Assembly: GCF_001007875.1 (NCBI RefSeq)
Contig: NZ_CP011412.1
Span: 2,108,001 to 2,172,000, forward strand
DNA length: 64,000 bases
Source: Sedimenticola thiotaurini
GTDB taxonomy: Bacteria > Pseudomonadota > Gammaproteobacteria > Chromatiales > Chromatiaceae
Reading direction: 5' to 3'
Each line of letters begins with the position of its first letter. The stretch's first letter is position 1. Both the position numbers and the translations under genes were made by a program. The notes below the pieces were generated by a model. The model did no database searches and was not told the origin of the DNA. It saw only the letters and a program-made list of their open reading frames with translations. This document shows, one piece after another, positions 45,243-54,619 of this stretch.

Positions 45243-46543
45243 AGAACCCCAACAGCACCCAGATCCTCGGTGGTCGCCTGATTGATCCGGCTAACGGTAT
45301 CGACCGGGTTACGGACATCTTCATCAAGCATGGCAAGATCGCCGCTATCGGCGAGCCGCCGGAAGAATTTACACCCCAGCGCACTATTGATGCCAGCAAC
45401 CAGATCGTCTGTCCCGGGCTGGTTGATCTGAGCGCCCGCATGCGGGAACCGGGCCAGGAGCATATTGCCACCATTGCCAGCGAGACGGCCCTGGCCGCCC
45501 GCTCCGGCATTACCACCCTCTGCTGCCCACCGGACACCGATCCGGTCATCGACACACCCGCCGTGGTCACCCTGCTGTTGCGACGCGCCAAACGTTCAGC
45601 GCGGGCCCGGCTGCTGCCGATCGGCGCCATGACCCAGCAGTTGGCGGGCGAATACCTGAGCGAGATGGTAGCCCTGAAACGGGCCGGTTGTGTCGCCATG
45701 AGCAACGGCTACGCACCGCTCGCCAACACCCTGGTGGAGCGGCGGGCCCTGGAGTATGCCGCGACATTCGATATTATGGCCATCCTGCGCCCGGAAGATC
45801 GTCACCTGCGTAACAACGGCTATGCCCACGAAGGACCGGTCAGCGCCCGCCTGGGACTGCCGGCCATCCCGGAGGCGGCGGAGTCGGTGGCGGTGGCGCG
45901 GGATCTGGCGCTGGCCGAGCACACCGGCTGCCGTATCCATTTCCACCTGCTCTCCAGCGGCACCGCGGCGCGCATGATCGAACAGGCGCAGCAGCAGCGC
46001 CTCAAGGTATCGGCCAACGTCGCCGCCCACCAGCTGCATCTGACCGAAATGGATATCGAGGACTTTGACAGCAACTGCCACCTGAATCCGCCCCTGCGCA
46101 GTCTGGCGGATCGGGATGCCCTGCGCAGTGCCGTCGCCCGGGGCGTCATCGGGGCCATCTGCTCGGATCATCAACCACTCGAAGCAGATGCCAAGGAGGC
46201 ACCCTTCCCCTCCACCGCCACCGGCATGTCCGGGCTGCAGACCCTGCTGCCGCTGACTCTCAGGCTGGTGGACGAGGGAGTGTTAAGTCTCTCCGAGGCG
46301 ATCGCCCGGGTCACCTGCGGACCGGCAGATATACTGGGCCTCCCCTACGGCCGCTTGCAGCCGGGCAGCAGCGCGGATATCTGCATTTTCGATCCCCGGG
46401 CGCACTGGGTACTGGAGGCGGAAAATATGCCCAGTTCCGGACGCAACACCCCGTTTATCGGCTGGGAGTTCCAGGGCCAGGTCACCCATACCCTGTTTGA
46501 GGGCCGCCCGGTATTCCAACCCGACCATTCAACCCATGCCTGA
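45239..46543 (+). CDS. pyrC': Dihydroorotase homologue, probably inactive structural partner of PyrB (PyrC')
   Basis: A 434-residue protein of the dihydroorotase family, with [17 protein letters not shown] where active enzymes have the metal ligands as Asp-x-His-x-His. Both His are replaced, by Ser65 and Arg67; the Arg and the Glu-Pro-Gly that follow are kept. This loss is typical of the noncatalytic PyrC' that supports aspartate carbamoyltransferase in Pseudomonas. The gene overlaps pyrB by four bases. An active dihydroorotase must be encoded elsewhere. C-terminal domain and [13 protein letters not shown] are retained. Confidence 0.88.
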   Translation: MKNPNSTQILGGRLIDPANGIDRVTDIFIKHGKIAAIGEPPEEFTPQRTIDASNQIVCPGLVDLSARMREPGQEHIATIASETALAARSGITTLCCPPDTDPVIDTPAVVTLLLRRAKRSARARLLPIGAMTQQLAGEYLSEMVALKRAGCVAMSNGYAPLANTLVERRALEYAATFDIMAILRPEDRHLRNNGYAHEGPVSARLGLPAIPEAAESVAVARDLALAEHTGCRIHFHLLSSGTAARMIEQAQQQRLKVSANVAAHQLHLTEMDIEDFDSNCHLNPPLRSLADRDALRSAVARGVIGAICSDHQPLEADAKEAPFPSTATGMSGLQTLLPLTLRLVDEGVLSLSEAIARVTCGPADILGLPYGRLQPGSSADICIFDPRAHWVLEAENMPSSGRNTPFIGWEFQGQVTHTLFEGRPVFQPDHSTHA

Positions 46544-46550
46544 GCCAGCC

Positions 46551-47432
46551 ATGACAGACAACAGACCCCATAGAGACACCATATTTCTGGAAGATGGGGA
46601 GATTCTCTCCCACCAGGCGTTTGAGGGTGATCAATACATCCTTCGCCTACAGGCACCCCGTTGCGCAGAGTCCGCCCAACCCGGCAGTTTTGCCCATATC
46701 CAGTGCGACAGATCCAAACCCCTGCGCCGACCCATCTCCATCATGCGCACATCGGCAACCCAGGGTTGGGTGGAGTTTCTGTACAAAGCGGTGGGTGAAG
46801 GCACCCGCCTGCTGGCCCAGCGTCAACCGGGGGAAAAGATCAGTGTTCTGGGGCCCATCGGCGTTCCGTTCCGATTCAATCCCGAGCGCTCCCGCCCGCT
46901 ACTGATAGGTGGTGGCGTCGGCATGCCGCCGATGGTATTTATCGCCCAGACGCTGGCCGGAAACCGCAACTTCAAACCCCTGGTAATCCTGGGTTCGGAA
47001 GTACCGTTCCCCTTCAAACCCCAACCTTCCAGCCTGCTGCTACCCGATATGCCGGACGGGGTAATCGCCAGCATGCCGCTTATGGATGACTGGCAGATAC
47101 CGAGCCGCCTGGCCAGCCTGCAGGGTTTTCCCGGTTGCCACGAAGGCTACGTAACCGATCTGGCCCGGCACTGGCTGCAGGCACTACCCCCAGAGCAACT
47201 GGCCCAGGTGGAGATATTCTCCTGCGGCCCCCACCCGATGTTGGAGAGCGTGGCCAGGCTGGCAAGCGAATTCAGTCTGCCCTGCCAGGTGTCACTGGAG
47301 GAGTTCATGGCCTGTGGCGTCGGTGGTTGCGCCGGTTGCGTAGTGGAGGTGAAGACTGATCAGGGCCCGGCAATGAAACGGGTCTGTGTGGATGGACCGG
47401 TGTTTGATTCACGCGCCGTCTTCCCTGCCTGA
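46551..47432 (+). CDS. PyrK-like iron-sulfur/FAD electron-transfer protein
   Basis: About 293 residues of the ferredoxin-NADP reductase type fold with a 2Fe-2S tail: RRPISIMRTSAT (FAD), LIGGGVGMPPMVF (NAD), SCGPHPMLESVARLA, then CGVGGCAGCVVEV and a later Cys. This matches PyrK, the electron-transfer subunit of type 1B dihydroorotate dehydrogenase, and its place after pyrR-pyrB-pyrC' supports a role in pyrimidine synthesis. No pyrD gene lies here, and the protein could also serve another oxidoreductase. ATG at 46551 is preferred to one at 46536 inside the pyrC' stop region. Confidence 0.85.
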   Translation: MTDNRPHRDTIFLEDGEILSHQAFEGDQYILRLQAPRCAESAQPGSFAHIQCDRSKPLRRPISIMRTSATQGWVEFLYKAVGEGTRLLAQRQPGEKISVLGPIGVPFRFNPERSRPLLIGGGVGMPPMVFIAQTLAGNRNFKPLVILGSEVPFPFKPQPSSLLLPDMPDGVIASMPLMDDWQIPSRLASLQGFPGCHEGYVTDLARHWLQALPPEQLAQVEIFSCGPHPMLESVARLASEFSLPCQVSLEEFMACGVGGCAGCVVEVKTDQGPAMKRVCVDGPVFDSRAVFPA

Positions 47433-47439
47433 GAAAGAG

Positions 47440-47477
47440 ACCTGCCAGGGGCAACCCGCTGATTACCCCTGGCAGGT
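47440..47477. terminator. Bidirectional hairpin terminator between the pyr operon and pilU
   Basis: A perfect 12-bp inverted repeat, ACCTGCCAGGGG (47440-47451) with CCCCTGGCAGGT (47466-47477), closes a 14-base loop between convergent genes. T content on either side is modest, but the position seven bases after the pyrK-like stop and downstream of pilU fits a shared terminator. Confidence 0.7.
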
Positions 47478-47515
47478 GACTTCGCTTGACGCTCTCGGGT
47501 GACCGGAGTTTCCCT

Positions 47516-48640
47516 CTATATCTCGCCCTCGTCCAGCAGCGAGACGGTGCTCATCCGGGCGGCATGACGCTCCGCATCACCCCCACCCAGCTTGATCATC
47601 AGGCGCACTTCGTTGGCCGAATCGGCATACAGAATGGCATCCTCGTAGGTGATTTCGCCATCCGTGTAGAGCTTGTACAGAGCCTGATCGAAGGTCACCA
47701 TGCCGTGTTCGGTGGAACGTTTCATCAGCTCTTTCAGTTTGTGCACTTCGCCCTTGCGGATCAGATCAGCCGCCAACGGCGTGTTGACCAGGATCTCCAC
47801 CACCGGCCGCCGGCTCTTGCCATCCGGACGTCGCACCAGTTGCTGGGCAATCACCGCACGCAGGTTCAGCGACAGGTCCATAAACACCTGATCCCGGCGA
47901 TCTTCCGGGAAGAAGTTGATCATCCGGTCCAGCGCCTGGTTGGCATTGTTGGCGTGCAGGGTGGAAAGCACCAGATGGCCGGTCTCGGCAAACGCGATAG
48001 CGTGCTCCATGGTCTCACGGGTACGGATCTCACCAATCAGAATCACATCCGGCGCCTGGCGCAGGGTGTTCCGCAGCGCCACTTCATAGGACTCCGTATC
48101 GATGCCCACTTCCCGCTGGGTAATGATGCAGCCGTCGTGGTTATGGATAAACTCGACCGGATCTTCAATGGTGATGATGTGACCGGAACTGTTGCGATTG
48201 CGGTATCCCACCAGGGAGGCCAGGGAGGTGGATTTACCGGTGCCGGTGGCGCCGACAAAGAACACAATGCCCCGCTTGGCCAGCGCCAGCTCTTTCAGAA
48301 TAGGCGGCAACAGCAGATCCTGAATCTCCGGGATACGGGTCTCGATTCGCCGTAACACCATGCCCACGGAGTCGCGCTGCACGAAGGCACTGACCCGGAA
48401 GCGGCCCGCCCCCTTGGAACTGACCGCGAAGTTACACTCGTTGGTCTGGGTAAACTCTTCCCGTTGCGCCGGCGACATGATACTCATCACCAGCTCCCGG
48501 GCCTGCACATCGTTAAACTTGGTCTTGGCCACCGGCATAATACGACCATTGACCTTGATGCAGGGTGGCATACCCGCGGTGATGAATAGGTCAGAGGCCT
48601 TCTTCTGGGCCATCAGGTTCAAGATTGCGTTAAAGTCCAC
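47516..48640 (-). CDS. pilU: Type IV pilus retraction ATPase PilU
   Basis: Hexameric retraction motor that works with PilT. The 374-residue protein has the secretion-ATPase N-domain (KKASDLFITAGMPPCIKVNG), Walker A GATGTGKST, the Asp box IITIEDPVEFIH, Walker B-like VILIGEIRTRETM and the His box TGHLVLSTLHANNA. GTG start at 48640 has GAGG upstream. It follows pilT by 48 bases and lacks the AIRNLIRE motif of PilT. The C-terminal tail (AARMSTVSLLDEGEI) is longer than in PilT, as usual for PilU. Confidence 0.95.
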   Translation of the reverse strand: MDFNAILNLMAQKKASDLFITAGMPPCIKVNGRIMPVAKTKFNDVQARELVMSIMSPAQREEFTQTNECNFAVSSKGAGRFRVSAFVQRDSVGMVLRRIETRIPEIQDLLLPPILKELALAKRGIVFFVGATGTGKSTSLASLVGYRNRNSSGHIITIEDPVEFIHNHDGCIITQREVGIDTESYEVALRNTLRQAPDVILIGEIRTRETMEHAIAFAETGHLVLSTLHANNANQALDRMINFFPEDRRDQVFMDLSLNLRAVIAQQLVRRPDGKSRRPVVEILVNTPLAADLIRKGEVHKLKELMKRSTEHGMVTFDQALYKLYTDGEITYEDAILYADSANEVRLMIKLGGGDAERHAARMSTVSLLDEGEI

Positions 48641-48688
48641 TTTTTCCTCGCTGCCGAATTTTTATCGGCTCCATGATTCACGCATGCA

Positions 48689-49729
48689 TTAACTACTGAA
48701 TATCTCTTTGTTCATCGCTTTGGAACGTGCATCCAGCCGACTGATGACACCCTTCTTCACCAGCTCCTGCAGATGTTGATCCAGGGTCTGCATACCGTGC
48801 GCCTGGCCGGTCTGGATGGCAGAATACATCTGCGCCACCTTATCCTCACGGATCAGGTTACGGATGGCCGGCGTACCCACCATGATCTCCCAAGCCGCGG
48901 TCCGACCGCCGCCGACCTTTTTCAGCAGGGTCTGGGCGATCACCGAGCGCAGCGACTCGGACAACATGGAGCGGACCATGGATTTCTCACCGGCCGGAAA
49001 CACGTCGATAATACGGTCGATGGTCTTGGCAGCCGAGCTGGTATGCAGGGTACCGAACACCAGATGGCCGGTCTCGGCCGCGGTCAGCGCGAGCCGGATC
49101 GTCTCCAGGTCACGCAACTCGCCCACCAGGATGATGTCCGGATCCTCACGCAGTGCCGAGCGCAGCGCCTCGGCGAAGCCCAGGGTGTCCCGATGCACTT
49201 CGCGCTGGTTGATCAGACACTTTTTACTGGTGTGAACAAACTCGATGGGATCCTCAATGGTGAGGATATGGGCGTACTCGTTGTCATTCTTGTAATCCAT
49301 CATCGCCGCCAGGGTGGTGGATTTACCCGAACCGGTCGGCCCGGTCACCAGCACCAATCCCCGGGGCACGTTGACGATATCCTTGAAGGTCTCGGGACAG
49401 CCCAGATCCTCCAGCGTCAGTACCTTGGAGGGAATGGTACGGAACACTGCGGAGGCGCCACGATCCTGATTAAAGGCGTTGACACGAAAACGGGCCAGCC
49501 CCGGTATCTCGAAAGAGAAGTCGGTCTCCAGAAACTCCTCATAATCCTTTCGCTGCTTGTCGTTCATGATGTCGTAGACCAGGCCATGAACGATCTTGTG
49601 ATCCAGCGCCGGCACGTTGATCCGGCGGATATCCCCATCCACCCGAATCATGGGTGGCAAACCGGCCGAAATGTGTAAGTCCGAAGCTTCATGCTTGACG
49701 CTAAAAGCAAGCAGTTCAGCAATATCCAT
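48689..49729 (-). CDS. pilT: Type IV pilus retraction ATPase PilT
   Basis: Powers pilus retraction and twitching motility from the inner face of the membrane. The 346-residue protein has HEASDLHISAGLPPMIRVDG, Walker A GPTGSGKST, LTIEDPIEFVHTS, VGELRDLETIRLAL, TGHLVFGTLHTSS and the PilT-specific AIRNLIRE near the C-terminus. GAGAAGGG precedes the ATG. It is divergent from yggS and followed by pilU. Together with the pil-chp cluster (28096-38086) it indicates a functional twitching apparatus. Confidence 0.96.
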   Translation of the reverse strand: MDIAELLAFSVKHEASDLHISAGLPPMIRVDGDIRRINVPALDHKIVHGLVYDIMNDKQRKDYEEFLETDFSFEIPGLARFRVNAFNQDRGASAVFRTIPSKVLTLEDLGCPETFKDIVNVPRGLVLVTGPTGSGKSTTLAAMMDYKNDNEYAHILTIEDPIEFVHTSKKCLINQREVHRDTLGFAEALRSALREDPDIILVGELRDLETIRLALTAAETGHLVFGTLHTSSAAKTIDRIIDVFPAGEKSMVRSMLSESLRSVIAQTLLKKVGGGRTAAWEIMVGTPAIRNLIREDKVAQMYSAIQTGQAHGMQTLDQHLQELVKKGVISRLDARSKAMNKEIFSS

Positions 49730-49915
49730 ACAACCCTTCTCCCATAATCTTGTTATCGCTTAGGGTGCACCGTGACACCGTCCCCACTGCCCCGATGACA
49801 CCTTCCGTTTACGGAATAGCGGCCATTATTGGGGAAACTGGTGTTTTTTGTTTTAATAACCCGGGCGGCGACCGCCTCCGACAACCTATTATAGACACAC
49901 AGGCCTATCAATATC

Positions 49916-50614
49916 ATGCCCGCTATCCAATCCCGGCTCGAAACTGTCAGACAACAGATCCAACAGGCCGTAGAGAGATACCATCGCAGAGCCGACTCAG
50001 TGCAACTGCTGGCGGTCAGCAAGACCCACCCCGCAGAGGCGATACGCCAGGCTGCCGCCGCCGGGCAAGGCCGGTTTGGCGAAAGTTACATCCAGGAAGC
50101 CCTGGACAAAATCGGGCAACTGCGCGACCTGGATATTGAGTGGCACTATATCGGCAGGATACAGGGAAACAAGACGCGAGCCATAGCGGAAAACTTCGAC
50201 TGGGTTCACAGTATTGACAGTGCCAAGCAGCTTCGACGGCTGAATGACCAGCGACCGGACAATTTACCCCCCCTGAACATCTGTCTGCAGATCAAGATAG
50301 ACGATGAGGAGAGCAAGGCGGGGATAACACCCCGGGAGGCCCGGGAACTGATCAACAGCATGGCCGACTACCCACGACTCACCCTGCAGGGGTTGATGAC
50401 CCTGCCGGCGCCGGCGGTGGATCTGGAAGCCCAGCGCATACCATTCCGACGACTACGGGAACTCAGGGATGAACTGGCCAGTGAGGCATTGCCCCTGCCG
50501 ACCCTCTCCATGGGGATGAGCGGCGACCTGGAGGCCGCGATTGCCGAGGGTTCCACCATCGTTCGCATCGGTACCGCCATCTTTGGCCCGAGGCACTATC
50601 CCGACCAGAAGTGA
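49916..50614 (+). CDS. yggS: Pyridoxal-phosphate homeostasis protein YggS
   Basis: A 232-residue PLP-binding protein with an alanine-racemase-like barrel but no racemase activity; it balances free PLP. Conserved pieces are LLAVSKTHPAEAIRQA (lysine that binds PLP), FGESYIQEALDKI, EWHYIGRIQGNK, LTLQGLMTLPAP and LSMGMSGDLEAAIAEGSTIVR (given in part). It is divergent from pilT and upstream of proC, the common gammaproteobacterial order pilT / yggS-proC-yggT-yggU. Confidence 0.95.
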   Translation: MPAIQSRLETVRQQIQQAVERYHRRADSVQLLAVSKTHPAEAIRQAAAAGQGRFGESYIQEALDKIGQLRDLDIEWHYIGRIQGNKTRAIAENFDWVHSIDSAKQLRRLNDQRPDNLPPLNICLQIKIDDEESKAGITPREARELINSMADYPRLTLQGLMTLPAPAVDLEAQRIPFRRLRELRDELASEALPLPTLSMGMSGDLEAAIAEGSTIVRIGTAIFGPRHYPDQK

Positions 50615-50683
50615 TCCGGCGTATAACAGGCGAACCGAATGCGCTACGATATAGTGCTTAACCAGCCAAGATTACAGATCACC

Positions 50684-51520
50684 ATGAGCGACATGAGCAG
50701 TAATACCATCACATTTATCGGCGCCGGCAACATGGCCACCAGTCTGATTGGCGGTCTGGTCGCCGACGGCTATGAACCCAAAAGCATCATTGCCAGCGAT
50801 CCTGACGAAGGCAAGCTGACCGACCTGTCCGCCCGCTTTGGCATCCGCCAGGCGGCAGACAACCGCAGCGCCATCGAGCAGGCCGACGTGGTGGTGCTGG
50901 CGGTCAAACCGCAGATACTGGAGCAACTCTGCGCAGAGATCCGGGAAACGGTGCAACAGCGCCAGCCGCTGCTGGTATCGATTGCCGCCGGTATCCGGGA
51001 GGCCGACATACAGCGCTGGCTGGGGGGCGACGTCACCCTGGTGCGTACCATGCCCAATACACCCGCCATGCTGCAGTCCGGTGCCACCGTGCTCCACGCC
51101 GGCGACAAGGTTTCAACGGCCCAGCGGGATCTGGCCGAATCGATTCTGCGCGCCGTAGGCCTGACCCGCTGGGTCGATGACGAGGCACTGCTGGATACCG
51201 CCACGGCGCTCTCCGGCAGCGGCCCGGCTTACTTTTTCCTGGTCATGGAGGCAATGGAAGCCGCTGCGATCGGCAACGGCCTGCCCGCCGACACGGCGCG
51301 TCTGCTGACCATCCAGACCGCGCTCGGCGCAGCCCGCATGGCGATCGAGAGCAGCGACAGCCCTGCCACCCTGAGACAGAAGGTGACGTCACCCGGCGGC
51401 ACCACCGAACGTGCCGTATCGATCCTGGAGCAGGGCAATATCAGGAACCTGTTTGAGCAGGCCATCAGCGGCGCCTGCGAACGCTCCCGGGAGCTGTCAA
51501 ACATGCTGGGAAAACAGTAA
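50684..51520 (+). CDS. proC: Pyrroline-5-carboxylate reductase
   Basis: NAD(P)H-dependent last step of proline synthesis. The 278 residues begin MSDMSSNTITFIGAGNMATS with the dinucleotide-binding Gly motif, and carry VVLAVKPQ, VRTMPNTPAMLQSG, ALSGSGPAYFFLVMEAM and SPGGTTERAVSILE. An in-frame ATG at 50639 is less likely, being before the usual family start and without a better ribosome site. The stop overlaps the yggT start as TAATG. Confidence 0.96.
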   Translation: MSDMSSNTITFIGAGNMATSLIGGLVADGYEPKSIIASDPDEGKLTDLSARFGIRQAADNRSAIEQADVVVLAVKPQILEQLCAEIRETVQQRQPLLVSIAAGIREADIQRWLGGDVTLVRTMPNTPAMLQSGATVLHAGDKVSTAQRDLAESILRAVGLTRWVDDEALLDTATALSGSGPAYFFLVMEAMEAAAIGNGLPADTARLLTIQTALGAARMAIESSDSPATLRQKVTSPGGTTERAVSILEQGNIRNLFEQAISGACERSRELSNMLGKQ

Positions 51521-52098
51521 TGGGCAGCAACTATCTGACCGATCCACTGGCGTTTCTGATCCAGGTAGTTTTTGACCTGATCATACTGGTGGTGATGCTG
51601 CGCTTCATCCTCCAGTTGGTGCGGGCCAACTTCTACAACCCGATCTCCCAGTTCGCGGTCAAGATGACCACGCCCTTGCTGCGCCCGCTGCGCCGGATCA
51701 TTCCCGGCGTGGGCGGTATCGATATCGCCTCAATCATATTGATGATCCTGCTCAAGAGCCTGGAGCTGATTCTGATCATGCTGGTGACAGGCAGTGGGGT
51801 GCAACCCCTGGCCGCCGTCGCCATCGCACTGCCTGAACTGATCAGTCTGACAATCAACTTCTTCCTGATCGCCATCCTGATCCAGGTGATTCTGAGCTGG
51901 GTCAACCCGGGCAGTTACAGCCCGGCAACCGAACTGATCGACAGCATCACCGCGCCCCTGTTGAGACCGGCGCAGCGCCTGATCCCCCCGATCGGCGGCA
52001 TCGACCTCTCCCCCATGGCGGTCCTGGTGGGGCTGCAACTGCTCAAAATGCTGCTGATCCCCCCGCTGCAGATGCTCACTGCAACCCTGCTGCTCTGA
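51520..52098 (+). CDS. yggT: YggT family integral membrane protein
   Basis: A 192-residue inner-membrane protein with two YGGT repeats, each with a hydrophobic pair of helices: the first around FILQLVRANFYNPISQFAVK and TPLLRPLRRIIPGVGGID, the second around ILSWVNPGSYSPATELID and APLLRPAQRLIPPIGGIDLS. The pattern TxPLLRPxxRxIPxxGGID is repeated. Osmotic-shock tolerance has been suggested for the family. It overlaps proC by one base and precedes yggU by 15 bases. Confidence 0.94.
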   Translation: MGSNYLTDPLAFLIQVVFDLIILVVMLRFILQLVRANFYNPISQFAVKMTTPLLRPLRRIIPGVGGIDIASIILMILLKSLELILIMLVTGSGVQPLAAVAIALPELISLTINFFLIAILIQVILSWVNPGSYSPATELIDSITAPLLRPAQRLIPPIGGIDLSPMAVLVGLQLLKMLLIPPLQMLTATLLL

Positions 52099-52113
52099 GC
52101 CTGGAGAGCCACT

Positions 52114-52404
52114 TTGAGTGACACCTGGTATCGCTGGGACGGTGACGACCTGCTGCTGCAGTTGCGGGTTCAGCCCCGCGCCGGCAAGGATCAGTTTGTC
52201 GGGCCCTATGGGGACCAGTACAAGGTGCGCATTACCGCCCCGCCCGTGGACGGCAAGGCCAATGCGCACCTGATACGCTTCCTGGCCAAGGCATTCGGGG
52301 TCGGAAGGGACCAGGTCAGCCTGATCAACGGCGACAGCTGCAAAAACAAGGGATTCCGCATCGAAGCACCACGTAAATTCCCAATCTCCCTCACAAAACC
52401 GTAA
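52114..52404 (+). CDS. yggU: YggU (DUF167) family protein
   Basis: A 96-residue small alpha/beta protein with VQPRAGKDQFVGPYGDQYKV, the DUF167 signature APPVDGKANAHLIRFLAKAFG and DSCKNKGFRIEAP. Function unknown. TTG start at 52114 has GGAGAG upstream and 15 bases from yggT; no better in-frame ATG exists at the correct family start. Last gene of the yggS-proC-yggT-yggU operon. Confidence 0.9.
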   Translation: MSDTWYRWDGDDLLLQLRVQPRAGKDQFVGPYGDQYKVRITAPPVDGKANAHLIRFLAKAFGVGRDQVSLINGDSCKNKGFRIEAPRKFPISLTKP

Positions 52405-52525
52405 GAAAAACTCCCCGTTTCTCTATAATTTCAAAGCAGTAGGGGCCAAACTGCCTATAATTTCTCGAATTATCATCTGGCCCTGTAGTAAGATCGGCCC
52501 ATAAGAATTACAGAAGGAGCGTCCC

Positions 52526-54508
52526 GTGGAGCGATCGCGTCTGGAAACACAGCTGAAGGCGTACGAGCAATGGAAGGCGGATATCATTCGTACGGTCAAG
52601 CTCTACTACCGCTGGCTGAGCAAGCATCGCCTGGCAACGGACGACAGCGTGAAACGAATCCGGGAGTCTCTCGATTCACTCAGTAGTGATCGACTCACTA
52701 TCGCCTTCGTGGCTGAATTTTCCCGTGGCAAGACCGAACTGATCAATGCCATATTTTTCTCCGACTTCGGTCGGCGCCTGCTCCCCTCAACCGCAGGGCG
52801 CACCACCATGTGCCCTACCGAGCTGTTCTATGATCAGCAGGCGGGCCAATCCTACGTCCGTCTGCTACCGATCGAGACCCGGCTGCAGGAGACCAGTATT
52901 CGTGATCTGAAGCGCAAACCGGCGCTCTGGGTCACCTATCCCCTGGACCTGGAGTCCGCCGATCAGATCGAAGAGTGTCTGCGGGAGGTAATCAAGACCC
53001 GTAAGGTGACCCTGGCCGAGGCGGTGCGGCTGGGCATGTATGACCCCCAGCAGCACCCCACCCAGAACCAGCCACCCGATTTTGTCGAAATCCCCAAGTG
53101 GCGCCATGCCATGATCAGCTTCCCCCACCCACTGCTGAAACAGGGGCTGACCATTCTTGACACCCCGGGCCTCAATGCCCTGGGCAGTGAGCCTGAGCTG
53201 ACCCTGAAGATGCTCCCCTCGGCCCAGGCGGTGCTGTTTGTGCTGGGCGCGGACACTGGCGTCACCCGCAGCGACCTGGAGATGTGGCAGAACCACATCA
53301 AGGGTTTCCAGCGCAGCCGTCAACGGGGCCTGATCGTGGTGCTGAACAAAATCGATACGCTCTGGGACGAATTGCAGGACGAGGTCGACATCAATAATGC
53401 CATCAACCGCCAGCGCAATCACACAGCCCAGATTCTCGGCATTGACCTGAAGGCGATTTTTCCGGTCTCGGCCCACAAGGGGCTGCTGGGAAAAATCAAG
53501 GACGATCAGCAGCTGATGGAACAGAGCCGGCTACCTACCCTGGAACACTATCTGGCGCACGACATCCTCGACGCGCGACAGGAGATCATCAGGGATACCG
53601 TGACCACCGAAATCAGCCAGATGGTGGAGAATACCCAGGGCATCGTCGCCACCAAACTGAACGGCATCCAGACCCAACTGGATGAACTGCGCCAGCTCAG
53701 TGGCAAGAGTCTGGAAATGATCGAGCATATGATGGCCAAGACCCGTACCGAACAGGCCGAATACATGCAGAACGTCAACTCCTTCCAGGCCAGCCGCAAG
53801 ATCCTGAAGGAGCAGGCCACCACCCTGCGGGACGCACTGGATCTGAAAAAGCTGGAGCGCTCCATCACCGCCACCCATAACGCCATGGCGGACAACTGGA
53901 CCACCCTCGGCCTGCAGTCAAGCATGCGCACCCTGTTCGACGACATGCGCGCCAATATGCAGATCGTGGTGGATCAGAGCGAACAGGCGCGCAAATTGAT
54001 CCGCAGTATCTACCGACGCTTCCAGAACGAGCACGGCTTCTCTGTAGTGCAACCGAAGATGTTCTCCATCATGCGCTACCGGGTGGAGTTGGAGATGCTC
54101 TACCAGGAGGCGGAGATCTTCCGTAAAAGCCCGGTTACCGCCATGACCGAGAAGCACTTCGTGGTGAAACGCTTCTTCGTCGCCATGGTGAGCCGGGCCC
54201 GGGATATCTTCTTCCAGGCCAGACAGGAGGTGGACAGCTGGCTTAGCACGGCCCTGGAACCCCTCACATTCCAGATCCGTGAGCACAAAGAGCAGATGGA
54301 GCGCCGCCTGGTGGATCTGCAGAAGATCAGCCGTTCCCGGGACACCCTGGATGCACGGGTGGGGGAGCTGAAGGCACAGCACGCTGCCGTGGCCAAGCAG
54401 TTAACCATCCTGCGTAATATTCACAACACGCTCAATAGCAGCTATCCGCTCACGGCCGAGACCCGCCCCAAGCCCAAGCTGGTGGCCGCCAGGAAAACCG
54501 CCGGCTGA
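52526..54508 (+). CDS. Dynamin-family GTPase
   Basis: A 660-residue large GTPase. The N-terminal domain has an unusual P-loop (AEFSRGKTELINAIFF, with GKT), a switch-I region containing GRTTMCPTE, the G3 motif ILDTPGLNAL and G4 VLNKIDTLWD. The rest is predicted helical with long amphipathic stretches and a Lys/Arg-rich end (KPKLVAARKTAG), suited to membrane remodelling. Bacterial dynamins commonly act in membrane repair or phage defence, but no function is known for this one. GTG start with AAGGAG upstream; two TATAAT motifs (about 52419-52463) precede it, so it probably has its own promoter. No partner dynamin gene lies next to it. Confidence 0.9.
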   Translation: MERSRLETQLKAYEQWKADIIRTVKLYYRWLSKHRLATDDSVKRIRESLDSLSSDRLTIAFVAEFSRGKTELINAIFFSDFGRRLLPSTAGRTTMCPTELFYDQQAGQSYVRLLPIETRLQETSIRDLKRKPALWVTYPLDLESADQIEECLREVIKTRKVTLAEAVRLGMYDPQQHPTQNQPPDFVEIPKWRHAMISFPHPLLKQGLTILDTPGLNALGSEPELTLKMLPSAQAVLFVLGADTGVTRSDLEMWQNHIKGFQRSRQRGLIVVLNKIDTLWDELQDEVDINNAINRQRNHTAQILGIDLKAIFPVSAHKGLLGKIKDDQQLMEQSRLPTLEHYLAHDILDARQEIIRDTVTTEISQMVENTQGIVATKLNGIQTQLDELRQLSGKSLEMIEHMMAKTRTEQAEYMQNVNSFQASRKILKEQATTLRDALDLKKLERSITATHNAMADNWTTLGLQSSMRTLFDDMRANMQIVVDQSEQARKLIRSIYRRFQNEHGFSVVQPKMFSIMRYRVELEMLYQEAEIFRKSPVTAMTEKHFVVKRFFVAMVSRARDIFFQARQEVDSWLSTALEPLTFQIREHKEQMERRLVDLQKISRSRDTLDARVGELKAQHAAVAKQLTILRNIHNTLNSSYPLTAETRPKPKLVAARKTAG

Positions 54509-54619
54509 GGCACCCTGCCTCCGTTGCAGAGGGATTTTCATAATCCGGCCTTTGGCGCTATCCTTTCAAAGAGGTATGGACCTTCTTCCATCCCACGGGT
54601 ACAGAACTGAGGCAGCACC

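Noticed and set aside
49730-49915. TATTAT near 49889 as a yggS promoter
   Set aside because: No acceptable -35 element at 16-18 bases; evidence too weak to list.
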